In this document: piece after piece, positions 16,454 to 24,866 of the stretch
How positions within the stretch are numbered: the stretch's first letter is position 1
Layout: every line of letters starts with the position of its first letter
Assembly (NCBI RefSeq): GCF_027925445.1
Contig: NZ_AP027149.1
Location: 744,001-808,000, forward strand
DNA from: Methylocystis bryophila
GTDB taxonomy: Bacteria > Pseudomonadota > Alphaproteobacteria > Rhizobiales > Beijerinckiaceae
DNA length: 64,000 bases
Direction of reading: 5' to 3'
Made by a program: the position numbers and the translations under genes
The notes under the pieces: model-generated
Seen by the model: the letters and a program-made list of their open reading frames with translations, nothing else
The model's database searches: none
Told to the model about the DNA's origin: nothing

Positions 16454-16682
16454 CGCCCGCTCCCAAAGTTCAAAAAACCATTCCACCATAGCGGTCGTAA
16501 GGGCCGTCGCCTATCGGCGCGCGCCGACGCGGGGTCTCCGACATCCTCGATCCTGAACGACGGCTGAACGAACCGCTCAGCTTTCATTCACGGGCTCGCT
16601 CTTAACTTTTGCGCAACGGTTCGATTTCGACCGGCGCCGAGAAGGTTTAGGCGGCGCCCGCGAGTCGTTGGAAAGGTCAGCC

Positions 16683-17003
16683 ATGATCTCAAAGCGCGCC
16701 AAAATTTTCGCCGTCGCGACATTGTCGACGCTTCTTCTCGCCTCTCCGGCGCTCGCCGGCGGCTGGGGATATGGACCTCGCTGGGGCTACGGCCACGGCT
16801 ATGGAGGCGGCTACGGCTGGGGCGCGGCTGCGGCGGCCGGCGCGCTCGGCGGTCTCGCCGTGGGCCTCATCGCGTCGCAGGCGGCGGCCTATCCCGCCCC
16901 CTATCCTTACTATTACGGGCCGCGCTGCGGCGTCGTGAACGAGCCGCTCTACGACTCTTACGGCTATGTCGCGGGCTATCGTCCAACCCGAGTTTGCGAG
17001 TGA
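16683..17003 (+). CDS. Gly/Tyr-rich secreted protein, 106 aa
   Basis: ATG 16683 follows GGAAAGG. A signal peptide (about residues 1-25, ending SPALA) precedes a Gly-Tyr-Trp repeat region, a hydrophobic GALGGLAVGLIAS stretch resembling a glycine-zipper, and a C-terminus with two cysteines (PRCGVV...PTRVCE). Such proteins are common in Hyphomicrobiales and probably sit in the periplasm or outer membrane. No function is known. The C-terminal motif recurs in the next gene. Confidence 0.75.
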   Translation: MISKRAKIFAVATLSTLLLASPALAGGWGYGPRWGYGHGYGGGYGWGAAAAAGALGGLAVGLIASQAAAYPAPYPYYYGPRCGVVNEPLYDSYGYVAGYRPTRVCE

Positions 17004-17234
17004 CGATCGGCAGCATGCCGCCTCGTTCCCGCAAGCCCCGTCGCCTTCCCAGCTCCCCGCCCCAAAGGGCGACGGGTTCGGCCTCTCGGAGCCATTCTCC
17101 GGGAGGCCGTCTTTTCTGTATCTTGCGACGCGAAAGCGAATCCGTTGAGCGCCGCGTGATCTGAGTGGGTGGCTCGGACGCTTCCAAGCCGTTATGAATA
17201 CGAGACGAGTCGGATCAGCGGAGGAAGCTGCGTC

Positions 17235-17528
17235 ATGGCCTCAATACGTCTCAACGTCTTCGCCTTCGCGGCGATCTCATGCCTCCTCCTCGCGTCGACG
17301 GCGCGCGCGGATGGGTGGTGGGAGCCGGAGCCTCTCGCCAGCGGATGGGCGCCCAAGCCCGATCCGAAGCTGGATCCGGCGCTCCATACGATGTTCAATC
17401 TCGTCGCGGCGCCGACGTCCTGGCCGCTCCTGTTTCCGCTATGGGCGCCGCGCTGCTACGTCGTCGTTGCGCCTGTGTCCAATCACGGCCGCGCGCGCTC
17501 GGATCAACCGACGCAAGTCTGCGAGTGA
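17235..17528 (+). CDS. small secreted protein, 97 aa, related C-terminus
   Basis: GGAGGAAG precedes ATG 17235. The product has a signal peptide (residues 1-25, ...STARA) and a mature part of about 70 residues with WAPRCYVVV and a final PTQVCE. The cysteine arrangement and last six residues match the preceding gene, so the pair are probably diverged duplicates. The Gly/Tyr-rich part is missing here. No function is recognised. Confidence 0.7.
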   Translation: MASIRLNVFAFAAISCLLLASTARADGWWEPEPLASGWAPKPDPKLDPALHTMFNLVAAPTSWPLLFPLWAPRCYVVVAPVSNHGRARSDQPTQVCE

Positions 17529-17561
17529 CGTTCCTTCGCGGGCCGGGCAAAGCGCTTCGGG

Positions 17562-17678
17562 CTAGTGCATTTCCCGCTCGAACGGAATCGTTCGAGCGAT
17601 AAGGAACCGAGCCAAATCAATAGTTTAGAGCATGTCCTGACCGGAAAACCGCTTCGCACTTTTCCGGGACATGCTCTA
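17562..17678. repeat. composite palindromic element, types D and A
   Basis: It starts at CTAG (17562). A perfect inverted repeat CGCTCGAACG/CGTTCGAGCG lies at 17576-17599 (type D), followed by type A at 17626-17678, whose arms are TAGAGCATGTCC and GGACATGCTCTA. The same composite occurs in the opposite orientation at 31.3 and 56.8 kb. Its last CTA (17676-17678) provides the stop codon of the convergent outer-membrane protein gene. Confidence 0.9.
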
Positions 17679-18515
17679 AAGCCGAAGCCCTGAGAATTTG
17701 TAATTCACCCCGAATTTGGCGGTGTGGACGCCGCTGACTGTGTCCGAGTTTGTCCAGCGAAAATTGCAAGAGCAATAGCCGTATGACGACTGGGTGTTGT
17801 CTATCGCAAAATACAAATATTCGATCTTCAGGGAGACATTCTCCCAGCCTCGAAGCGGAAGCGCATATTCCACGCCGCCGCCGACGGCGAAAGTAAGTTG
17901 GTTGACCGAGCTGCTGGTGCTCAAATGCGGCAAGGGGCTGATGACGTCTTCCTTCTTGACCGCAAAATAGCTGGTGTCGATGGTCGTGAAGAGCGCCGCC
18001 GCTTTTGCATAGATGAGCACGTTCTCGACTGCGTAGCCGATGCGCCCGCCGACCAGGCCATAGCCGTAATGGCTGCCGATGCTGGTTCGATGCCTCGAGC
18101 CCTCGGACACAACATCGCCGATGAGCGCGCTGTAAGAGAGCTGATTGACGTCCCTGCCGGAGCCGTATTCTCCCAGATAGCCGTATTCGCCCTCGACGCC
18201 GAGCACCAACGGAATTTGGGGAAGCTGCAGATTATAGCCGATCGTCGCGCCGCCTATGGGAGAGGCGTCGAGGCCATATCCATAAGGGCTGCTGAACGGC
18301 CGAAACCAGAAATTGAAATTATCCAGCCGGATCGGCTCGGTCGTGTTGAGCCGTCCGCCGCTCGCGCCGCCGACAAAACCCCCGACATAGAAGCCTTCCC
18401 AGTTGCGGGTCGCCGCGAGCTCGCTCGGCGGAGACGGCTCTCTGAAATCTGCGGCCAGAGCCGGAGAGAACGGTAGCGCAGCGAGAAGCGCGACGAGCGA
18501 GGGATAGTTTCTCAT
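17676..18515 (-). CDS. Omp25-like outer-membrane beta-barrel protein
   Basis: This 279-residue protein has a signal peptide (1-21, ending ALAAD) followed by the NWEGFYVGGFVGGASGG motif typical of the Omp25/Omp31-like eight-stranded barrels of Hyphomicrobiales. Later strands such as IGYNLQLPQIPLVLGVEGEYGY, VGGRIGYAVENVLIYAKAA and SLKIEYLYFAID alternate as in barrels. It is longer than usual, and a central serine- and tyrosine-rich loop (about 60-140) may be extracellular. A CSC motif lies near residue 250, which is uncommon in barrels. The TAG stop is part of a palindromic element. Confidence 0.82.
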   Translation of the reverse strand: MRNYPSLVALLAALPFSPALAADFREPSPPSELAATRNWEGFYVGGFVGGASGGRLNTTEPIRLDNFNFWFRPFSSPYGYGLDASPIGGATIGYNLQLPQIPLVLGVEGEYGYLGEYGSGRDVNQLSYSALIGDVVSEGSRHRTSIGSHYGYGLVGGRIGYAVENVLIYAKAAALFTTIDTSYFAVKKEDVISPLPHLSTSSSVNQLTFAVGGGVEYALPLRGWENVSLKIEYLYFAIDNTQSSYGYCSCNFRWTNSDTVSGVHTAKFGVNYKFSGLRL

Positions 18516-18644
18516 GGCGCCGCCAATGTGACGACCGCCGTCCCGGATCGAACGCAAAGCGTCAAGAACGAGGCGGCAGTTCAGACAATGTTGACGGAAG
18601 ATTTAGCCGATTAGGGTAAACTGACGATTAATCCCGCCCGCCGC

Positions 18645-18763
18645 CTAGATCACGCTGCGTTCAGGCGGAATCGCCTGAACGCAGAAAACGTGATCGATTC
18701 TAAAAGTTTAGAGCGCGATTGGCGCGAAAAACCGGTTTCCACTTTTTCGCATCGCGCTCTAGC
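18645..18763. repeat. composite palindromic element, types B and C
   Basis: Type B starts CTAGATCACGCTGCGTTCAG, contains the palindrome TTCAGGCGGAATCGCCTGAA, and ends ACGTGATCG. A linker AAAAGTTTAGAG leads into type C, which carries GCGCGAAAAACCGG and ends ATCGCGCTCTAG. The same composite with the same order is at 62.94 kb. Confidence 0.9.
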
Positions 18764-18772
18764 GCCGAAGGC

Positions 18773-19159
18773 TCACATCGGGCGCAGGCTCAAGGCTTTG
18801 CCTTCCTTGGCGTCGCGCCGCCAGACGCCCCCGGACTCGCGATCGAAATGAGCTTTATGGCCCTTGCGCGCGACAAGCGACAGACGGCCATGATCCATGC
18901 TCCAGGCGACGGGATCGAAGACGACGAGGCCGTTGTCGCGGCAGGCGGGAGCCAGTTGCGCCTTGAAGCCGCCCGCGGCCGGCCGCGGCTCGAGAGTCAG
19001 CATGCAGCCCGTGTCCTTATCCTCCGCGCGAAGGATCGCGTAGCGACCCGCAGCCTCGGCGCGCGATTCCGCCTGAGCGGAGACCAGCGACGCAAAGAGG
19101 GCCGCCGCGATGACAGAGAACCGCAATGTGTCGCGTCTTGCAAATATTCCGAACGCCAT
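18773..19159 (-). CDS. AprI/Inh-type metalloprotease-inhibitor-like secreted protein
   Basis: This 128-residue protein has a signal peptide (about 1-33, ending SAQA) and a single lipocalin-like domain. The pattern AGRYAIL, CMLTLEP, a second Cys in LAPACRD, then VAWSMDHGRLSLVARKGHKAHF and a final WRRD fits the AprI/Inh family of periplasmic metalloprotease inhibitors, including the disulfide pair. No cognate protease is in the window. In Hyphomicrobiales such domains also occur in orphan outer-membrane proteins, so inhibition is not certain. The start at 19159 was chosen for the signal peptide. Confidence 0.7.
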   Translation of the reverse strand: MAFGIFARRDTLRFSVIAAALFASLVSAQAESRAEAAGRYAILRAEDKDTGCMLTLEPRPAAGGFKAQLAPACRDNGLVVFDPVAWSMDHGRLSLVARKGHKAHFDRESGGVWRRDAKEGKALSLRPM

Positions 19160-19510
19160 CCAGTCGAACTCCAAGGGTGAGCCTGCGTCTCCGCCAGTCC
19201 GCGGCGCTTCGCCTTCCGGCGCGCATGCCGAAGAATAATTCGGCAATTAAACCTTTGTAGCGAGGGTTTCTTGACATGCGGCCAAACGTCGCGTCAAGGC
19301 GCGCGGACGCGCCTTCGCCCCGCGAGCCTTAAGTGCCAAAACGTCACGAGATTTTCCTTCGAGGAGGGCGGCGGCGCTCTAGAAAATCTCCCTGTGGATC
19401 AGAGGAGACTAGCGAATCCCTATTCGCAAATATCTGTGAAATTTTGGCGGATTCGCTCTAAGCTAGCGCCTCGAAACTGGCCGCCTCGGCCTCGGCCCTT
19501 CGGGAGTCTT
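19160..19510. other. intergenic region before the giant secreted protein
   Basis: This stretch of 351 bases lies between divergent genes. It is open in the frame of the downstream gene but lacks coding character; the signal peptide starts at 19511. It contains half palindromic elements GGCGCTCTAGAAA near 19374 and GATTCGCTCTAAGCTAG near 19450. The promoters for both flanking genes should be here, but none is clear by eye. Confidence 0.5.
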
Positions 19511-22500
19511 ATGCGGCAGCTCGTTTTCGCCTTCCGCGCTTCGATCCACGCGAGCGCGCTGGGAGTGCTGATCCTCCTGGTCGCTCCCACGGCGCAAGCC
19601 TTGGCGGAGAAGGGCGGAAGCGCGGCTTCGGCCCGGCTCTCCCCGTCGGAACTGCCCGCCGACCACGACGGCGCCGCAATGCTTTCTGTTCCTGCCGCGG
19701 GGCGCTACGCGATTCGTGTCCGGAGCCCCTCCGGCGCGCGTATAGAGCTCGTCGACATGATCGAAGGCCCTTTGGACGCCGCCGGCGCTCCGGGCGGCCG
19801 CGACGGGCGCATCGACGCCATTCTCGACCAGGGCGTTTATAAGCTGCGCGTTTCCGGCGCGAAGGGCGCGTCCGGCGCGGCCCGGCTTTCCGCCGAGCCC
19901 TTCCAGGAGCTCAATGAGCGGCGGCTCCCGCTCGCTCCAGAGACTATCCAAAGCGCCGAGCTCACTGATCTGCAGCAACGCTCTTATGCGATCGAGGTCG
20001 GCCCCGAGGGGCGGATCTACGTCGAAGCCATCGGCCGCAGCCTCGCCGATCTTCGGCTTTGGCGCGAGAATGGCGAGCTCCTCGATCTTGCCTTCGAGAA
20101 GCGGGGCGCCGAGCCCAAGCCCGGGCGCCCGATGACCCGCATCCGTCTCGAAGGCCCCGTCGCCCAGGGCCGCTACACCGTCACCGCCTATGGCGGGGAG
20201 CCGATCGTCTGGAGCGAGGGCGGCAAGGCGCAGCCCTTCATGATCCGGCTGGCGTCGCCGACGCCGCTCGACGCGGGCGTCGCCGAAGGAACGCTCGGTC
20301 CTTTTGGCTCGGCGCGCTTCGTCGCCCAGCCGAACAGCAACGCTTTTCGATTGGAGGCGCCGCAGCCGGCGCCGCTACGCCTCGACGAATGGCGTGGCGG
20401 CCAACGCCGAGGCTTCGCGGAGATTGCAAAGAAAAGCCGCGACGCCTTCGCGACGCTGCGCGACGAGCATGAAGAGACCGAGCCCGCGACTCTCGAAGTC
20501 TCGGGCGTGGAAGGGCAAGCCTACAGACTGCACGCGTTGCACAGCGACGCGCGCTTTTCGATAGAGGCTGCGGGCCCGTATCTCATCGGGCTCGACGTCG
20601 CAGGCCAAGGCGCGGATGAAGTCCCCGCGACGGCGATTTTCGCGCGCATCGAAAGAGACGGCAAAACCCGCGTGCTCGCCTCCGACGCGCCGCGCGTCAG
20701 CCCTCGCCGGCCCTGGCGCGGCCGATTCAATCTGCGTGGGCCCACGGGCCTTCTTTTCGAGATGGCCGAGGCCGGTCCCCTTGCGGTTGAGGCGAAGGGC
20801 GTGAGCCTGCGCCCCACGATCGAGCCGGCGCTCTCCGACGGACTGGCTCCGCGCGCCGACGGCAAGCGCCCCGGACGCTACGACCTCGCAAAGGGCTTCT
20901 ACCTTCTCTCCCTCGACCCGGCCCAAGGCGCGGGCGGCGTGGTCGACGTCACGCTCGGCGCGCCGGGAGTGGCGGCCCCCGAGCCCGCCCCGACACCGGC
21001 GCGCCTCGGCATTTCCTTCGGCGAGCAGAAGCTCGAGAGAGACGGCGCTTATCTCATTCTCGGCAATGTCGCGCCCGAGCTCATCGTCGGCCCGCGCGTC
21101 GTCGCTCTCCCCTCGGATCTCTCCAGGGGACCGCTCGCTCTTTGGCAGGGCGCGGGCGAGACGATCTCGATCCCGGTGCTCGAACCCAAGGACGGCCGGA
21201 TCGTCGCCCATAATGCGCGCGGCGCCGAAATCCTTTTCAAGCTCGGCCCCAAGACCGTCCACGACGGGATTGCGTTGCAGCGTCTGACGATCGATCCGAG
21301 CGGAGAGGAGCGCGCCCTCGGGCTGTCTTTCGTCGCCAATCCCGCGACGGCGCAAGCCGCACCGGAGGGCGGAGAGGCGAAGGAAGAAAAGCCGGAGAAG
21401 AAGACAGCGAAGGGCGCGAAGCCGGGGCATGCTCCGCTCGCGGCAAGCCCGGGTCGGCCGGTCTATTTCGACCTCGGTCGGGACGAAACGCGGGAAATTC
21501 GCTTCGAGGCGCCCGAAGGCGGTCTCTACCGGGTCGAGACGCTCGGCCGGCTGAAGACCCACGTCGCGGTCGCCTCGAACGTCTCGACCCATCTCGGCGA
21601 GGGCGAGGACGATGGGCCGGGCCACAACGGCCTCGTCGTGACCTATCTGCGCGCCGGCCCTTATCGTGCCCTGGTGACCGCGAAGGAGTCGGCGGGTCGC
21701 GTCGGGCTTGCGGTCACTCCCGTCGCCCGCGTCGAGACGGCGACGCTCGCGGGCGAGGGCTCAGCGCGCGCGACCCTCGATCCTGGCAAGGGCGCGGCGA
21801 TTCCTTTCGACATCGCGACAGCCGGGCCTTACCGGCTCGATCTCTATGGTCTCGGGAGAGCGTGGCGCGCGCGCCTCGAGGACAAAGACGGCTGGCCGCT
21901 CGCGAAGCCCGGCTCGATCACGCGGCTCGATCGCGCCTTCGAGAAGGGGGGCTATCGTCTCGTCGCGCTGCCAGAGGCCGTCGAGGCGCGTCTCGCCTTC
22001 CGCCTCGCGCGCGTCGAGCCGGAGAAGCTGCTTTCCGGCCACGGTCCGCATCCCTTGCCCTTCGACGCTCCGCAAAAGTTGCAATGGCGCGAGCCGGCGG
22101 CGCGCGGCGCCAAGCGCGACCCGGACGTCTGGCGGTTTTCGCTCAAAGGCGACGCGCAGATCACGCTGTCGCTGTCCGAAGGAATGATCGGCGACGTCAT
22201 CCGCGGTGAAAATGAGGTGGTCGGCAAGGTCGCCGGAGGCCGCAACCTCGAGCAGCGCCTGCCGGCTGGCGACTATCGAGTCGAGACGCGGGCGCTCTCG
22301 AGCGACGACCGGCTCGACTATGAAATTTCGCTTTCGTCGAAGGAGCTGCAGCCGGAGGCGCCGCGCGTCGTCGAGCTCCCCGCCAAGCTGACTTTCGCTC
22401 TCGCGAAAGAATCCCTCGTTGATTTGACGAGCTTCGGCGACAAGGCGTTTCACGGCGTTCTGAAGAACGAGAAAGGCGAGGTCGTCGAGCAGCTTTCTGG

Positions 22501-24712
22501 CCGCACGAACGATTGGAACATGGCCTTGGCGCGCCGCCTGCCCGCGGGCGCCTATCGTCTGTCGCTGCATGGTTTCGGCGTCGCGGCGCCTCGCGAGACG
22601 CCGGACGAGGAGCTGAGCGAAAGCCCGCAGAGCGTCGGGGGCGAGGAAGGCCAGGATCAGAAGGACGCGGCTCCGCCGGCGCGGCCTTCGGGGATAGAAA
22701 TGCGCCTCGCATTCCCCGAGGAGCGCGACGAGGGCGCGCTGGCGAAGATCAATTCCAGGACCTTCGCCGGCAAGTTTGCGCATGTGCTCGCTCTGCCTGC
22801 CGCGGAGCCGGGCATGCTGGCCATGGTCGTCGCGAAATCACCGGATGAGGTCGCGCTCTCGATCGAGCGGCGGGACGAGGCGGGCGTGTGGCGGGCAGTC
22901 GGCGCGAGGCGGGGCCTGTCGCCCTTCGCGGCCTGGCTCGCGCCGACGGACGGCTCCGCCTGGCGCGTCGTCGCCTGGACGGTCGGCGACGCCGGCGCGC
23001 CGATCGAGCTCGCCTATCGCGACGTCGATCGCACCGGCCAACGGCCGGGCGAGATCGCGCTGAAGCCCGTCGCGGATGCGCCCGTACAGCCCTGCGTCGG
23101 CCTTGCGAATCTGGGCGGGCCCTCGATCGTCGAGATCGGGGATTGGCCCTTCGAGCTTCTCGCCGGCTCCTCGCCCGGCCAGTTGCTCCATCCCGTCAAG
23201 GCCGGAGCGCTGGCGTCACAAACTCAAAGCCTCTGGCTCGCCTCTGGCGGGGGCGACTGCCAGGGGAAGCTCTCGGTGGCGCCGCTCGATTGGCGCGGCG
23301 AGGAAATCGCTCTCGATCTCGGCGCCGGGGAGACCGCTTTCGCGCCTAGCGGTTCACCGCCGAGCGGCAAGGTCCGGCTGTTCTACGCGAAGAGCCTTGA
23401 CGGACGCGTGGGTCTCGACGCCGGCCGCGGCATGGCGGTGGCGTCGGACGCGACGCTGGCGCCTGCCGGCGACGCGCCGCTGCGGCTCTGGAACGCCGGC
23501 GGCGCCGGGCCTCTGCGCCTCAGCCTTCGCGCCCTCGATGTGACACTCGATGCGCTGGCGCGCGCCGAGGGGGCTTTTCGGACGACCCTCGCGCCCATGA
23601 GCGCCAAGCCCGTCGCGCTCACGATCGGCGAGGCGCCGCTGGCGCTGGAGATTCCTGCCGGAGTCGCGGTCTTCTCCGCGCCGGACGATCCCGCGCGACT
23701 GGCGCTTTACGGCGGCGGGACGGCGCTCGCCGCGACGCATCACGGGGTCGGAAAGTCCTCGAAACTCTGGCTCGTCAATCTCACCGACGCGCCCGCGCCC
23801 CTCTCGCTGCAGGCCGCGCCGGGCGCGCGCCAAACGCTCGACGGCCCGCATGTCCTCCAAGGCTTTTTCGGCGCGGCCGGCCAGATCGTCGCGCCCGTCG
23901 CGCCGCAAAAAGGCGACGTGCTGGTTACGCCGAACGTGACGATTCGCTTCGTTTCCGCAGCGGGGGCAGTTCGCGAGGGCGCGCGTATCGCGCTCGACGG
24001 CCCGGGGATCGCCATTCTGGACCACGCGCCGGGCCTTGCGGCGATGGGCATTGAGCGCGACGGCAAGGGTCCCTGGCCCGAGGCCGAGGCCAAAGCCGTG
24101 GCGCTCCCGCAGCGCGTCGCGCTTTCCGGTCCCGCAGCGCGCTTTCTCTTCACGGCCAAGGCGCCGGCGCTGCTCGTCGCGAGCGGCGCGGCTCCGGCGA
24201 TCGCGCGCTTCAGTCAAGGCGGGCGCCGCGATCTCGAGGCCTTCCCCAATGGCGTCCGCCTGAGCCGCTTCGTCGCGGCGGGCGACGCCCTGCTTGACCT
24301 CTATTCGCCGCATGACGGCCCGCTTTCCGGCGCGCTCGATCTTTCGTTGAAGCCCGCGATCGAGGCGCATGACGGCGTCAACGCCGCCGCGACGCTCGCG
24401 CCGGGCGACGTTGCGCTCTCCTTTTTTGACGTCAAGGACGAAGCCGAGATCGGTCTCGGCCTTCGATCCGATCCCGACCGCGTGACGATGCGGCTCCTGT
24501 CGAAAGACGGCGATCTTCTGGGCGAGGGCGTCGCGCAAAAAAAGAAGCTCTCCCCAGGCCGTTATTTCGTCGAGGCGAGAGCGCCGGCGGCGGGCGCGAC
24601 GACCGTCGTGCGGCTCGCGATCTTCGGCCTCTCGCCGCCGCCCGCCGGCCCGCCCGAGGACGTCGTCGCCGATTATCTCGACAAGGCGGGGCTGAAGAAG
24701 AGCAGAAAGTGA
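19511..24712 (+). CDS. giant secreted protein of unknown function, 1733 aa, repeated beta-sandwich-like modules
   Basis: ATG 19511 follows GGGAGTC and opens a signal peptide (about 1-34, ...APTAQA). The mature protein appears all-beta and modular. A recurring end-of-module motif G-x-Y-x-hydrophobic appears at least seven times (LDQGVYKLRV, VAQGRYTVTAY, YLRAGPYRALV, FEKGGYRLVAL, LPAGDYRVE, LPAGAYRLSL, LSPGRYFVEA), much like bacterial pre-peptidase C-terminal domains. Two charged or acidic linkers interrupt it (about residues 618-645 and 1030-1060). I see no catalytic motif and no transmembrane segment. It is followed after 154 bases by an alpha-2-macroglobulin gene on the same strand, and both share an EEGQDQ linker motif. 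A periplasmic partner or scaffold role is inference. Confidence 0.85.
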   Translation: MRQLVFAFRASIHASALGVLILLVAPTAQALAEKGGSAASARLSPSELPADHDGAAMLSVPAAGRYAIRVRSPSGARIELVDMIEGPLDAAGAPGGRDGRIDAILDQGVYKLRVSGAKGASGAARLSAEPFQELNERRLPLAPETIQSAELTDLQQRSYAIEVGPEGRIYVEAIGRSLADLRLWRENGELLDLAFEKRGAEPKPGRPMTRIRLEGPVAQGRYTVTAYGGEPIVWSEGGKAQPFMIRLASPTPLDAGVAEGTLGPFGSARFVAQPNSNAFRLEAPQPAPLRLDEWRGGQRRGFAEIAKKSRDAFATLRDEHEETEPATLEVSGVEGQAYRLHALHSDARFSIEAAGPYLIGLDVAGQGADEVPATAIFARIERDGKTRVLASDAPRVSPRRPWRGRFNLRGPTGLLFEMAEAGPLAVEAKGVSLRPTIEPALSDGLAPRADGKRPGRYDLAKGFYLLSLDPAQGAGGVVDVTLGAPGVAAPEPAPTPARLGISFGEQKLERDGAYLILGNVAPELIVGPRVVALPSDLSRGPLALWQGAGETISIPVLEPKDGRIVAHNARGAEILFKLGPKTVHDGIALQRLTIDPSGEERALGLSFVANPATAQAAPEGGEAKEEKPEKKTAKGAKPGHAPLAASPGRPVYFDLGRDETREIRFEAPEGGLYRVETLGRLKTHVAVASNVSTHLGEGEDDGPGHNGLVVTYLRAGPYRALVTAKESAGRVGLAVTPVARVETATLAGEGSARATLDPGKGAAIPFDIATAGPYRLDLYGLGRAWRARLEDKDGWPLAKPGSITRLDRAFEKGGYRLVALPEAVEARLAFRLARVEPEKLLSGHGPHPLPFDAPQKLQWREPAARGAKRDPDVWRFSLKGDAQITLSLSEGMIGDVIRGENEVVGKVAGGRNLEQRLPAGDYRVETRALSSDDRLDYEISLSSKELQPEAPRVVELPAKLTFALAKESLVDLTSFGDKAFHGVLKNEKGEVVEQLSGRTNDWNMALARRLPAGAYRLSLHGFGVAAPRETPDEELSESPQSVGGEEGQDQKDAAPPARPSGIEMRLAFPEERDEGALAKINSRTFAGKFAHVLALPAAEPGMLAMVVAKSPDEVALSIERRDEAGVWRAVGARRGLSPFAAWLAPTDGSAWRVVAWTVGDAGAPIELAYRDVDRTGQRPGEIALKPVADAPVQPCVGLANLGGPSIVEIGDWPFELLAGSSPGQLLHPVKAGALASQTQSLWLASGGGDCQGKLSVAPLDWRGEEIALDLGAGETAFAPSGSPPSGKVRLFYAKSLDGRVGLDAGRGMAVASDATLAPAGDAPLRLWNAGGAGPLRLSLRALDVTLDALARAEGAFRTTLAPMSAKPVALTIGEAPLALEIPAGVAVFSAPDDPARLALYGGGTALAATHHGVGKSSKLWLVNLTDAPAPLSLQAAPGARQTLDGPHVLQGFFGAAGQIVAPVAPQKGDVLVTPNVTIRFVSAAGAVREGARIALDGPGIAILDHAPGLAAMGIERDGKGPWPEAEAKAVALPQRVALSGPAARFLFTAKAPALLVASGAAPAIARFSQGGRRDLEAFPNGVRLSRFVAAGDALLDLYSPHDGPLSGALDLSLKPAIEAHDGVNAAATLAPGDVALSFFDVKDEAEIGLGLRSDPDRVTMRLLSKDGDLLGEGVAQKKKLSPGRYFVEARAPAAGATTVVRLAIFGLSPPPAGPPEDVVADYLDKAGLKKSRK

Positions 24713-24866
24713 TGAGCTCGCTTCGCGCTAATTGGCTCCGCGCCTGTCGCCCCCAGGATTTGCGCGCCGGGTGGCGCGCGGTCCACGTCGAAGGGACCGC
24801 ACGCCTCGAGGCGCACGGCGGTCCCCAACCGATTTCGCTAGGCGTTTGAAAGGCTGGACGCTCGAC

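Noticed and set aside
17562..18763. Insertion-sequence ends or att sites
   Set aside because: The palindromes recur in many places without any transposase or integrase gene, so they fit short intergenic mosaic elements better.
19271..19510. Upstream in-frame extension of the giant secreted protein
   Set aside because: A signal peptide with a good ribosome binding site starts at 19511; the extension is Arg-rich and contains half repeat elements.
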